From Chrysomallon squamiferum (taxonomy: Eukaryota; Mollusca; Gastropoda; Neomphalida; Peltospiridae), in contig CM022672.1 of the NCBI GenBank assembly GCA_012295275.1, positions 796,443-831,442 of the forward strand: a stretch of DNA of 35,000 bases, read 5' to 3'. Within the stretch, counting starts at the first letter, position 1, and every line of letters begins with the position of its first letter. Below, one piece after another: positions 21,780 through 33,300 of this stretch. The position numbers and the translations under genes are program-made. The notes beneath the pieces were generated by a model. It was given only the letters and a program-made list of their open reading frames with translations. It ran no database searches and was not told where the DNA came from.

Positions 21780-22460
21780 CTTGATGCTAATAACGATAAT
21801 AGAATCAACAGTTACACCAACAACGATGATAAAAACAACGGTGACGCTAAGACGTTAAAATGATTATGATATCAATATAGCTAGGGATAGACAGAACAGG
21901 AAAATATAAAATAAATAATTGACACACTAATGTGAGGTATCGGAATAACTATATTTCGTGAAAAACACAGATTTTGTGAAATATTTACTTTTATGTCAAC
22001 GATGTTCTTACTGTCCATGTAAATAAAAATGACAACGTTGTCCAGCATCGAAAGTAACTAACTAAACAGTAAATGCTTATAAAGGTGGTGATTAATGTTC
22101 GCAATGATGCTGGCGTGGTGAAGATGACGATGATTAATGATTACAATGATGTTGATTATGATGATTAGTGATGCATTACAAAAACAGTGGCAATAATGAT
22201 GACAATGATGATGACAAGGATGTTTATTGATTCAAAGGTGTTGATGGTGAGGATGATGATGATGATTAGTAAATACAAAGATGGTGGTTTATCAATGTTT
22301 ATAACAATATTGGTGATGACAATCATAACGATCGTTAAACAGTAATGATGAATATGAGGTAATGACAGTTAAGAAATTATGTACATAATGATAATGTTCA
22401 GTAAATGATTATAAATGATAATGACAGCAATAATGATTATTAACAAGTGGTGAATTGCAA
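21780..22460. repeat. cryptic GAT/AAT-rich low-complexity region
   Basis: Scattered GATGATGAT, AATGATGAT and GATGACAATGAT clusters give a loose triplet bias over about 680 bases. No exon boundary or conserved peptide is visible in any frame. It looks like a decayed trinucleotide repeat. Confidence 0.65.
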
Positions 22461-22601
22461 ATATTAATTAAAGGTCATTAACGGAAACAGTGAAAGATAA
22501 GAACTATGTTTTGCTGGTAAATTTAAACAAATACCTGGCACAGGCAAATATTTGTTTTTACAACAGATGTGTACAGTAAATATTTCTTCATTCTGTTCTA
22601 C

Positions 22602-22637
<36 letters not shown>

Positions 22638-23197
22638 CCATTTTAATATTAATTTGAGATAAAAACATAAATTGTTTCTAAATGTATTTTTGATGTTTCT
22701 TTTGCTTATCTAAATAAATATAACTGCTACACGTATACATTTATTTATTTATTTTTATAACAAATGTGTAAATAAAAAAAATATATATTTTACTTGACAC
22801 TTATTTCTTTTTTCTATGATATTATCTAGAATAAAAAAACATAAATTATTTCCTGGTGTGTGTTTTATGTTTATAGCTCAGCATCATTTAATGTCGCCGT
22901 TTAAAACATGTCACTTACAGATGGTTATTATTAATGTTGTTGTTCATCATCATATTTTCTTCTTTATCATAATCATCATCATCATCATCAACATCATCTT
23001 CTCCTTTATCTACATATTTTTATTACATAAAATACTGTAATATATCAGTACTTAACAAAACCGTCAACGCAGACACTATTAAACATATTTTAAATCATTA
23101 AGAGAAACCATTAAAAAGTCAACGTAAAATCATATCAGTGCGGCTTGTGTAATCAGTACTTAGATTCTGCAGGGAAAGAGCGACTGAACAATGGCAC

Positions 23198-23198
<1 letters not shown>
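22461..23198. other. intergenic with a 35-base T tract and a CAT tract
   Basis: T tract at 22603-22637 and an (ATC)n run at about 22969-22990. No other feature recognised. Confidence 0.7.

Positions 23199-23278
<80 letters not shown>
23199..23278. repeat. (CT)n microsatellite, second copy
   Basis: Forty uninterrupted CT units in the same orientation as the tract 1.5 kb upstream. The flanks of the two tracts do not match, so this is not a duplicated segment. Confidence 0.95.
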
Positions 23279-23281
<3 letters not shown>

Positions 23282-24545
23282 AATTCAGTAGAAAACGTTA
23301 TGCGTACTATAGCATTAAAATTATTTTCTCATAGGTATATATAAATATCTTCTTTTTTTTTTATTTTTATTGATATTGTAGCTACTTTCGTTGGTTTTAT
23401 TTATTTATTTATTTTTTTATTTATTATTTTATTATTTTTGTGGCGTTGTTATCGTCGTATTTGTGGGGATTTGTTGTTTGTGTAATTACCAAAGTTTATA
23501 ATTATACGTTTGTGAAAATAAACTGATCTAAATTATTATTTTTTTAATTAAATTATTTTAGTTGCCTTAAAATACAGTTAAAACATATTACGATACCTCG
23601 AAAAGGTATTAGAATGTTAAATATTTGTTTCTACGTACCTTCTGTTATTAAAATATTCAAAATCAATGTTCCTGTTAATAAATACGGATATTAATTGCTT
23701 ATTTTTAAAAAAGCTGGGAACTATTGATTGAAGATGATGTCATTCACCGACCATACTTGCCCCCGGTCGAGTCAGGCAGCGAACAAATAAAATTATTTTT
23801 CTCTTATTAACGTGACTAATTAGTTAGTACGTTGACCTGCCTTGTAAAATATATTACAATTTCAAAATCTGCTTGAAGTCAGCGATAATCTTTAAATAAC
23901 TGTGTAATAAATTTAAATAATAAATAAAATAAAATAAAATGTTCCAAGTAAGCAGTCGGTTCAAACCAGTGTTGTATCGTCCGCTGTCAGTTCTCTAGTT
24001 AAACGCTTTAATCGTTTTAAATTTAGTTTTAAACTGCACCGAGTGACCTTCCAGCACACCATAACAGCTTTAAAATTTTATATTTATAACCTGGTGTGCA
24101 TTTTTAGCAGGTGACAATCAATTAAAAACTACAAAATATTTCATCTTAGCAACTCCAAGACAAATTCTTTAGTAACGGTATATTTATTTTACGGCTATAA
24201 TCGGAACAGTTTTTTAATTTAGGTGTTATTATCAAGGAATTGGATCGTAAATTATCGATCATTTTCAACGTAATATCAGTGAAATACATCGATACAAAAC
24301 AATGTATAAACAGTTTAAATATTAATATTATCAGGTTTCACATTTTTGATTATTATCATTATTTATTTACTAAAAGGAAAAAGAAAAGATACAAGCTGTT
24401 TACCCTTAAACATAATCGAATGATCTGCGGTCGAGAAAACGTCGAGGGGGAAATACTTTCCGTACAATAACAACAGTATCACCCAGAACGCTGGAACGAC
24501 CAGTGTATTACGGAATGTGTGTAATATTTGTGTGTAGTGTTTAAA
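23279..24545 (+). promoter_or_regulatory. probable promoter and 5' leader region of the third gene
   Basis: AT-rich to about 23720, then CpG-containing sequence (for example CCCCCGGTCGAG near 23761 and CGGTCGAGAAAACG near 24428) up to the candidate start codon. This resembles the CpG profile of the NOA1-SLU7 promoter. No TATA box or transcription start can be fixed. The open frame at 24240-24470 has no recognisable motif and I do not call it. Confidence 0.35.
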
Positions 24546-24567
24546 ATGGCCCCTTGATCTGGGCCAT
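24546..24567 (+). promoter_or_regulatory. minimal uORF (Met-Ala-Pro-stop) inside a hairpin
   Basis: ATG GCC CCT TGA occupies 24546-24557, 34 nt upstream of the candidate main start. Its first seven bases ATGGCCC pair exactly with GGGCCAT at 24561-24567 across an eight-base loop. The uORF AUG has A at -3 and G at +4, a strong context. If the leader includes it, it could restrain translation of the downstream frame. Confidence 0.5.
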
Positions 24568-24579
24568 CTTGCTGTAACT

Positions 24580-24778
24580 ATGAAGGTGAGACAGTTGACT
24601 AAACGCTCAAAAGCTGTGATTTTTGCTCTTATTTTCACTGTTCCCGCGCTGACTCGATTGCTTTGGAAGGGAACTGTCAAATCTGCTGCTAACGGTGGGA
24701 TCGTGTCACCTGTTTCCGATGTACCCGACGGGCATCGCATTTTGATTAAAAGTGCCGAAAATGCATTTTCAACACACT
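24580..24778 (+). CDS. candidate first coding exon of a signal-anchor membrane protein
   Basis: The frame opens with a basic segment (KVRQLTKRSK), then a hydrophobic stretch (AVIFALIFTVPAL, about residues 12-24) and a polar stem-like tail. It meets a good donor, CACACT|GTAAGT, after 66 codons (phase 1). This is the usual shape of the first exon of a type II membrane protein such as a Golgi glycosyltransferase, or of a secreted protein, but no family is recognised. Base composition is richer in G+C and CpG than its surroundings. No downstream partner exon was found before the window end. A 125-codon frame on the opposite strand overlaps it, so the call is tentative. Confidence 0.4.
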
Positions 24779-24971
24779 GTAAGTGCTCTCAGTTTGCATC
24801 TTTATTTTTTTTATTTTTTTTTTATAGCAGTAATTGATGTTATTGTAGATGATGTGTCTGGAGTTATCCCATGCTGACTACACGTTTCAGTACAGCTAGA
24901 AATTGTGTACACTGTACAGTAAGATTAGTATCTGTTGTTGACAGTATTTCGATTCTTGGACACTGAAGTTA

Positions 24972-25024
<53 letters not shown>
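24972..25024. repeat. (AAT)n microsatellite
   Basis: About 17 perfect AAT units, 194 nt after the candidate exon. Confidence 0.93.
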
Positions 25025-25025
<1 letters not shown>

Positions 25026-25184
25026 CATAACAGTAATACTACATCAGTGTTTTTATAATTATCATATTAAAAATAATCAAATGAGGAATGATGATAATTA
25101 TTAGTAGCAATACAACAATACTGTAGCTACTACTACTACTGAGAATAATACTAATAAATAAATTAATTAACAAATAATATACAT

Positions 25185-25191
25185 ATATATA

Positions 25192-25233
<42 letters not shown>
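25185..25233. repeat. (TA)n and (TG)n compound microsatellite
   Basis: TA units, then a short TG block, then about 15 TA units. It is likely to unwind or form a cruciform. Confidence 0.88.
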
Positions 25234-25237
<4 letters not shown>

Positions 25238-25765
25238 TATTTGCAATATTTAACAAAATTTATGTATTCACAGATCCTCCATTATATATATAAAAAAACA
25301 AAAAATTGTTTTCACTAGAATAAATGTCAATTCAAGATGTCAGACATAAATATGTCAGATAAAATAAATTTTTTAAAGAATTAAAAAAACAAAAACAACT
25401 AAAAAAAAAAAAAAAAAAAAAAAAAATAAAAAAAAAAAAAAAAAAGAATAATGAAACCTATAAAAACAACAAAAAAAGTAATAATAATAATAATAATAAA
25501 ATAAATAAATAAAATAATTTAAAGCTGTCAGATTTAAAGTTAATCCAGGCTGTTCCTCAAATAATTCATATATTTATCAATTTGTTTTCAACACAAGCAA
25601 AAAAATTAAATAATATTATTCACTGTTATGAAAATTAAATATTTAATAAGAAATTTGTAATAACATTAACAGTTTAGTAATAAAAACAACCAAACCACTA
25701 GCAGCAGTATTAATAATATAATGATAAAAACCCCACAAAATGATAAAAACCAGTCAGTACCAAAC

Positions 25766-25893
25766 GGCAGCAGCAACAGCAACAATAATAACACTAATAT
25801 TAATAACAGCAGCAACAAGAACAACAACAACAACAACAACAACAACAGTAATAAAAATAATAACAGCAATAACAATAGCAACAGCAGCAAAAA
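25766..25893. repeat. AAC/AGC/AAT triplet tract
   Basis: AGC, AAC and AAT triplets mixed over about 128 bases give Asn/Ser-rich frames on one strand and Leu-rich frames on the other. No splice sites frame it convincingly, so I read it as a simple repeat. Confidence 0.8.
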
Positions 25894-26240
25894 CAACTGT
25901 TTTAAAGAGTTTACAAGGATACCTGTCAGACATTGAGTATGTTTTATTGAAAGTGGTCACAATTGTTCAAGGAATAAAACCTGCATGTAATACTGGTATC
26001 TTAGCAACAGTCGGTGACTGATGTAAAGACTGTTAAGAGTACTAATTAAAATGGCTTTCAGCAGGTTGTGTGAATGGTGTTACTAGACATGTCTGATATT
26101 CTGTAACAACACAGTACACTGTGGGTGTAAGCAGTCACAGCTTTTTCCCCATTCCAGCCAGCTCATGTGATGGTTGACTTTCCAGTGTATGTGGTACATG
26201 CCACTGAGTCTTAACCTAGGCAGTAGAATTCCTTCAAGGT

Positions 26241-26607
26241 GTATGGGGGTTGGGTTGGGTGTGTGTGTGTGTGTGTGTGTTTGGGTTTGGGTTTGGGTTT
26301 GTGCGTGTGTAAGTGAGTGTGTGTGTGTTGGTTTGGGGGTGTTTGGATTTGCATTTGGGTTTGGGTGTGTGTATCTTTGGGTTTGTATGTGTGTGTGTGT
26401 GTTTGGTGGTTTGTGTATAAGTATGTGTGTGTGTGTGTGTGTTTGAGTTTGGGGTGGATGTGTGTGTGGGTTTCATGTGTGTCTGTGTATTTGGGTGTAT
26501 GTGTGTGTTTGGGTTTGGGTGTGTGTGTGTGTGTTTGGGCTTGGGTATGTGTGTATATGGGTTTGGGTGTATGTGTGTTTTTGTGTGTGTGTGTGTGTGT
26601 GTGTGTG
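26241..26607. repeat. G/T-only compound repeat with TTTGGG blocks
   Basis: About 365 bases on this strand are almost devoid of C. They consist of (GT)n runs separated by TTTGGG, TTGGG and TTGGGTG blocks. Several places have three GGG runs separated by three T, suggesting possible G-quadruplex formation. The long Val-Cys-rich and His-Thr-Pro-rich frames here are repeat artefacts. Confidence 0.93.
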
Positions 26608-26988
26608 CTATTAATTTATTAATGTTTATAATTTCACTAAACAGTTTATAGCTTTTCTGTGAAAACAGGTGATGAAAAAACAAACAGCTGAGAGTCAGTC
26701 ACTGCACTTTGAGGTTCAGTTTAACTTTAATACATAGTTTGGTGTGTGGATGTATGTGTAAACGTTAAAAAAAAAAAATCTAATAAAGGAAGAAAGAAGA
26801 GACAGTATTTGTTAAACATTCATTTATTATATAGTTTTATTTTGACTATATGTATATATATATGTATGTATGTTCTGTTTCTGACTCACACAAATACCCA
26901 CAAGTTACCACAGCCTCTGTGAATAATACACATATACATAGCTAAGTAAGAGGCATGTGCATGTAATATGGATTTTTATATTTCTGCA
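26608..26988. other. spacer between the G/T and C/A blocks
   Basis: About 380 bases of ordinary AT-rich sequence with no feature recognised except a short TATATG run near 26852-26875. Confidence 0.6.
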
Positions 26989-27031
<43 letters not shown>

Positions 27032-27183
27032 TACATGCAAATACATACACACACAGACACCAAATATACATATGATTATACAGATACATTTGCATATATG
27101 CAGACACAAGTACATATATACAGATACACACATAAATGTGTACAAACATCCACACACACACAAACACACACACACACACACAC
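26989..27183. repeat. C/A-rich compound repeat
   Basis: (CA)n with ATACA and GATACA interruptions over about 195 bases. Its sense is opposite to that of the G/T block 380 bases upstream. Confidence 0.92.
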
Positions 27184-27619
27184 GCACTAAATACACTCTC
27201 CATTAAAGTGTACTGAATGTGAACCTTCATGAGATAATTTATGTGCATATCCCTCCCTCCCCTGAGATGTCCAGGAATTCAAATAGCTCTTAACATAACT
27301 ACAACTGAACATAAATCCATTTCACTTGAGTAGACACTGAAAGTGAATCTATCTGAGTTGAGTATATTGCACTGAGTATCTTGATATAAATTTTCTATAA
27401 TGTCATGTATATTCAAATACATGCTGAAGTTATTTTTCATTGTCAAGAGATGTTTTAGGCTCATTTTAAATGCAGTGTATAGCTGAATATAGTCATAACA
27501 TGAATAGAAATCTGTTTGATTCATCGGCATCATTCAGAGTTTGTCTGCTTTCAGATGATGGCTTATATAATAACACGATTATTAAATTATTAACAGCATT
27601 TTTTATTTTATTTTTTAAT
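27184..27619. other. no feature recognised
   Basis: Mixed AT-rich sequence. The minus-strand frame at 27279-27533 has no recognisable motif and no supporting splice context. Confidence 0.55.
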
Positions 27620-27776
27620 AATAATCTCTAGTTGATTTCTTTAACCATTTTGTTAATATATCCTTGTTATAAATTATAGTTTTTCTCTATCATATTTTGT
27701 TTTTTTTCAATAATTTCTAGTTGATTTCTTTAACCATTTTGTTAATATATCCTTGTTATAAATTATAGTTTTTCTT
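27620..27776. repeat. 89-bp tandem duplication
   Basis: A block of about 67 bases containing CTAGTTGATTTCTTTAACC and ending near TATAGTTTTTCT occurs at about 27621-27687 and again at about 27710-27776. The intervening spacer has no match. The copies are near-identical by eye. Confidence 0.9.
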
Positions 27777-28516
27777 CAAAACCAAACATTTTCTCCATCA
27801 TATTTGAAAAAAGGTTGGATCAAAGTTGGATCACTGTTTTTAAAATATACATCAGTGTGTTAATACAGGAGAAGACACACACTAAGAGTCCATGGTCTGC
27901 CAGGAGAAAATACTGAAACTAACAGAACAACATCCTGAGATACAAGGAAAAAGACATTTGATTTTGTCCAACAAGTTAAAGAACATGAGATAAATTAGAT
28001 AAACTTTTAAAACTTTAGTGGAAATAGGAGTTAATTTAAAATATGTTGATGTGTTTGCTGGAGAGATTTGATCCTACAACATTTTATTTCAGCTGATTCT
28101 ACTTGTTAAAGTGACTAACTCAGACTAACAGTTTATAAAAATAAAAATGATTTTAATTCTATCTTGTTACTATTACTATTATTATTATTATTATTATTAT
28201 TTTAATTTTATTATTATTATTATTACTGTTATTATTATAATTGATGTTATTTGTGTTATTGTGATATTAGTTATTCTATTACCGTTTGATGATTAACAGT
28301 TCTGATGTAGCAGCTGGAGTATCAGATTAAAACACGTATTTTGATATCTTCCATTAAATCATTAATTTAATGACAACAGTAAGTTTACAGTCAACAAAAA
28401 CATTAAAAGAACCAAAAAAAAATAAAAATAAATGTATACAGAAAAAGAAATGGTCAAAACTAAAAGAAAAATTAGAAACAATTTTTTAAAGCTTGTAACA
28501 GTAATTAGCCAAGTGA
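27777..28516. other. no gene; interrupted (ATT)n tract
   Basis: ATT/ATTACT triplets at about 28168-28245 sit in otherwise plain AT-rich sequence. Confidence 0.6.
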
Positions 28517-28612
28517 CTCTGTGTGCCTTTGACTGAATCTGGTCACTGTTCAGACACATAATATCTGTGTGCCTTTGACTGAATCTGGTCACTGTTCAGA
28601 CACATAATATCT
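28517..28612. repeat. 46-bp exact tandem duplication
   Basis: A unit starting CTGTGTGCCTTTGACTG and ending CACATAATAT is repeated with a 46-base offset and no visible mismatch. A truncated third start (CTGTGTTCATTTGAC) follows. Confidence 0.92.
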
Positions 28613-29799
28613 GTGTTCATTTGACAAGAATTGTTCTATATTTCACTGTTATGTCCGGTGTCTTAATTTACTTTGTGAGTGAGTGTATATGAATATGTGT
28701 GTTAACACAACCTGACATCCATTGTCTCTCTCCCCCCCATGCACCCACCTCTTACTCACACACACACATACACATACATTGACACATGAACACACACACA
28801 TACACACACACTCCTACACTCTCACAGTTTCTATATATCACAGTTATCAGCAGTCTCATAATTAATGCTATTTCTGTTGCACCCTTGAAATAAATAAATA
28901 AATACATTTATTGTTTTACATTCTTTTCCTTCATATATCATCATCATCTTCAGCATCATTTATCTTTAAACAAAAAAAAAAAAAATTGAAATCCTATGTT
29001 AAAAAGAGGATTGTGTAAGAGTGATAACAAATACAAAAACTGACTGTTTCTTTAGTCAACCAGAAATAACAGTTATATGCAGTTCATTTCACCAAAGCTG
29101 TGTCCACACAGTGCAATTTGTCAGAACAGCTGTGAGGAGTAAGAAGAGCTGTGTGATATTATCAAAACTGATCTGAATTTCTCTGTCTGATGTGAGCTTT
29201 ATATGATGCAAGTCAAATCAGAGATAAAATGATTTGCTGAGCGTTCTAATTAATTGCTACAGATATTGTTGCTATTATTAGTCATTATTGTCAATATTGT
29301 TATTATTATTATTATGTTCATCATTATTATTGTTACTTTATTGTTCTTGTTACTATTATCATCATCATCATCAATCATTATTATTATTTATTGTTGTTGT
29401 TGTTGTTGTTGTTATTATTATTATATTCATATTTTTAAACTAAATTTTTATTTCTATTATTTTTGTTTCTTTTTCGCTTTTCTTTAAAGTGTTTGAAAGA
29501 GAAACAAAATTCAAAGATACAGTATGAGAATCCCTCCAGTCAGTAAGTGAATCTCTGACAGTGACCTTGAACTACCACCAGTAGTGATTTGAATTGTTCT
29601 GACTTTTTCAACAATTTTCATTACACTACAGGTGTGTTTAGAAAGTAGGTAGAACAAGACACACTGTGTGGATGCTGCTTTAGCATGACAAATCTAAGTG
29701 TCAGTTTGATGTCTTCTGGGAGAGTGGTCAGATATGTTAATAATAAAGACACCAGAGACAGAAATAATTGAATTAACTTTCCTCCACATTGTCTCCTCA
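28613..29799. other. no gene; CA tract and ATT/GTT-rich tract
   Basis: CA-rich tract at about 28758-28811 and a pyrimidine-plus-A triplet region at about 29266-29430 with ATT, ATC and GTT runs. The plain sequence around 29480-29760 shows no confirmed exon. Confidence 0.6.
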
Positions 29800-29920
29800 C
29801 TTTCATGGCCAGCTGTCATTGTTAAACCAGCAGCTTTTATTTGTCAGGTCCTGGGATCAGATCCTGCAATGGGAGATTTCTGGAGCAGAGAAACATGACT
29901 ATATCCAGACTTCTCCAAAC
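29800..29920 (+). mobile_element. probable degraded tRNA-derived SINE
   Basis: TGGCCAGCTGT (29806 on) resembles a pol III A box. GGGATCAGATCC (29853-29864) resembles a B box about 48 bases downstream. GTTAAACCAGCAGCTT lies between them and TGGGAG and ATTTCTGGAGCAG follow. From memory this order parallels a molluscan SINE whose tRNA part reads GGTAAAGCGCTCGCTT, then TCTGGGATCGATCC, TGGG and ATTTCTCGTTCCAG. Identity is low, so the copy would be old. No target-site duplications were identified. Confidence 0.4.
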
Positions 29921-30189
29921 TTGATACAACATTGACTGAAGTGTTGATTATACTCTCTGTGTTTAGTAACTGTACACCAAGCTGGGTTCGTGTGACAAGA
30001 CATGTAAATTTGATCTGTCAGTTCTAACTGTAACAATGTGAGACCCTTGTTTCTTTTTGTTTTTGTTTTTTTTAAATGTTTTACTGTCATGGTAAAGGGA
30101 TTATTTGATCAAAAGCCAGTTTGTTCAGTCATACAGAGGTAACTGGAAATATGCAAGACTGCTACAACTTTACTTTTATATAGCTTGTT
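29921..30189. other. no feature recognised
   Basis: Plain AT-rich sequence with short T tracts. Confidence 0.55.
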
Positions 30190-30365
30190 TATGAGAGGGG
30201 GAGAGTAAGAAAAAGAGATAGAGAGAGATAAAAAAAAAAAAAGAGAGAGAAAGAGAGGTGGAGGGAGAGGGAGAGAAGGGGAGAGAGGGAAAAAGTAAAA
30301 GAGACAAACTGACAGACACAAAGAACAAACAGACGGACCAAAAGACAAAGAACAGAAAGAGAGAG
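30190..30365. repeat. GA-rich purine tract
   Basis: GAGAGA, GGGAGAG and AAAGAGA blocks over about 175 bases are nearly pure purine on this strand, with an A run in the middle. The Ser/Leu/Pro-rich frame on the opposite strand is an artefact of it. Confidence 0.88.
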
Positions 30366-33300
30366 TATTATTTGACTGGAAATCTGGTTATTCAGTTGTA
30401 GACATTGTTAACTGAGTTTGTACAAGAGATACATGCTAACATCAGCATTTTCTGCGATAATTACAGATCATGTATAAAACAGGATCAATCTAAATATAAT
30501 GATTTGTGATTAAAATAATAATTTCACTAATGATAAATGTCAGGTATCAAATTAACTTGTATATTAGTTACCGAAAACACCTGTAGAGAAATTTTCATTG
30601 TAAAAAAGAAAAATTAGAAACTGAAACTGTTTTAATGTCTGATACACAGTGATGCAGAGAGTTAATAACATACAGTCAAAGAAAAAAGAAACCTGAAGCA
30701 TCATGTGTTGCTCTTATTTTTTTATTTTTTTGTGCCTACCCATTGAATGGAAAATACAATTGATAAACCAGTCATGGTTAGAATGGAATACAGCTGATTG
30801 TAGCATTAAGGAGAGTTGATCTAATAACCTGTGTTTTCTGAGGTCTGATTTTTTTTCTAAATTATAAAAGCCAGCTTTACTAGTGTTAGATTTAAACAAC
30901 TGCATGACTACTGTATATAATAGGAACATAAATACAGCACACACAAAAGTATACACTGTCACACAGACACAAAGAGAGATATTCTTACAATGTTTATTTA
31001 ATATTATCTAAGTGTTAATATATGTGTGTGGGTGTTTATAGATATATATATATATATATATATATACTGCGAACAGTCTGTATCTAACATATCTGTATTA
31101 TTGCAAATATCATATTACTCAAGTAATATTTACTTATATGTCCACTGTATTCACATTAAATCTATATATAGGATTTTGAATACCACATGTTGACAGAAAA
31201 TTTGAAAAATTACATTTTGTATTTGAGTAAAACTATTGCGAAATCTTAGAATGAAAGCAATTATATTGAAATGAGATTAAATCTTGTAATACTAGAAACC
31301 TTTATTTTATTATTTTGAGCATTATTTGCAGTTGTCATGAAATATTATTTTGAACATATCTGGGTATTATTTTCTGTTATAGGAACATGGTGTTTTGTTG
31401 AATGAATTGATTTCTGTGATAAGCTGTGTCAGCAATACGTGTCTGATTGTTATCAGTACACACAACACATTCTCCAACACCTGTCTGCTGTGTTTTCATC
31501 CATTCTTCATTTGTTCTTCCCTACTTCATTCTGTTTCAAATTTTATTTTCTTAGATCATTTCTTCATTTTTCTTTCATTTGTTTTTTCTTTCTTTTTCAG
31601 ATTTCATTTACTTTCCTAAATTCATCCTTTTTTTTACTTTCATTTTGTTTTTCTTTTAATTTTTTCCTTAATTCATTATTGCACATTTTTCATTTTAGCT
31701 TTATTTCTTTTCTTTCTGATATCTTATGTTTATAAATTAATTACACAGACTCTGTTAAAACATTCTACATAAAAAAAAAAAATCACATTGTACAGACTTT
31801 GATATTACTGAAAGGAAACATTGATAAGGATTGATCTTGTGACCAGTCACTCTTGAATCCAGCACATTTTCACAGAAACAGTCACTTTTTTATACAACAC
31901 TTTATTCACTTCCTTTTTGTAACTTTAAATAACTCAAGTTTATTTATTTATTTAAATTTTTTTGGTTGGTTGGTTTAAAAATTAATACATTCTTATATTT
32001 TATACAGTCATCTTTTAGTCATATGTTTAATGTGAATAAATTGCAAAATGTAATAAATTAACAAATCTGAAAGCAAAAATGTGTAATATATTTGTTATAA
32101 TACTTGTTGCAGTGTAATTAAATGCAGTATTGAAGTCATGTGGATTATTACAACATTATCTCACACCTGGGGCAGTTTGATAATAATCTTCAAATTGTCT
32201 GCTGTAGACTTTCATTACAGTTATTACATTTTTTTACAAAAATTAATCTTTTTTTACTGAACAAAATATAACTGAAATATAAAAACCTTAATACTTCTTT
32301 CTCATTAGGTTTTTAACCCATATTACATTTTTCTCTCTCTCTCTCTCTCAATCAATTTTATTCTTTGATTTATTTCTCTTTTCTATTTCAGTTCTCTTGT
32401 GATTAAAATTTTTCTGTTCTAACACTGAATTAAAAATATAAATTATAATAGCAATGAATGAAAAAAATAAAACTAAATAAATAATTAAAACTAAATAGTT
32501 TCCATTTTATACTAAACAAGCCAGTATATGCTGCTCTGTGTTCATATAAATTTGCAGTAAAACACTGGAGTAATATTCAAACTGTGTTTTCAACGTGGAC
32601 TAATTAAATTGTTCTTATTGATTTATTTTCCAGAGCAAATATTTAATTGTTATTTACCTGTGTAGATTTACCTTTGCAATTAATTAGCCACCTGTTTTCC
32701 TATTTGTTATTATTTACATCTACAGTATCTTTTTCATTATAGATATGATTGTAGAAAGGTAAATATATTTTTATCTCAAACATCTCTCATTAACAAATGT
32801 TCATGTTGTTTTTTTATTTAGTTGATAAACTGAACTATTGTAATTGCTTTCACCAATACACAGTGTGTTAGTGAGTCTGTTTATTCTCCACCAACATGTC
32901 TCTGTTTTCCAGGTTTTTTACAATTCAGAATTGGATAAAAATACCCTGGGCTAATATATGATTTTCTTATTTTCGTTGTTGTTAACTATTTTTTTATAAT
33001 ATTTTATTATTTTTTTTATTAGTGGCTATTTTCTTAGTGACAGGATTAAAATAACAGTTTGTAACACAAATAACATTATTCTAGATAAGTAAAATATTTG
33101 TATGAAAATACACAAAAGGTTTTATTTGTAGTATGTAAACACACACCTATACTCACACAGACATGCATGCAAATGTATATTTATGTATGTATGTGTGTAT
33201 GTATGTATGAATGTACACTCAAATACAAACCTGTATTACATAACAGCGTATTTAATGCACAAAAAGTTATTTTAATATTTAATCTTATCACAAACTGACA

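Larger units (their letters stand above)
24779..26240 (+). other. putative intron 1 of the third gene, first part
   Basis: Low-complexity sequence with (AAT)n at 24972-25024, (TA)n at about 25185-25233, an A tract at 25401-25445 and an AAC/AGC/AAT triplet tract at about 25766-25893. CpG becomes scarce just after the candidate exon. No exon recognised. Confidence 0.5.

Noticed and set aside
24363-24740. 125-codon minus-strand open frame overlapping the candidate third-gene exon
   Set aside because: No recognisable motif, no start context and no splice support. The plus-strand frame has a signal anchor and a strong donor. Not excluded absolutely.
26174-26683. Val-Cys-rich and His-Thr-Pro-rich open frames on both strands
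   Set aside because: They are translations of the G/T compound repeat in several frames at once, with no domain.
29496-29543. Possible exon between a TTTAAAG acceptor and a CAGTAAGTG donor
   Set aside because: The phase needed to follow the candidate exon at 24778 meets a TGA within 13 codons, and no homology is seen.
31395-31735. Ser/Phe-rich open frames
   Set aside because: They arise from a TTTC-rich pyrimidine region and have no motif or splice context.
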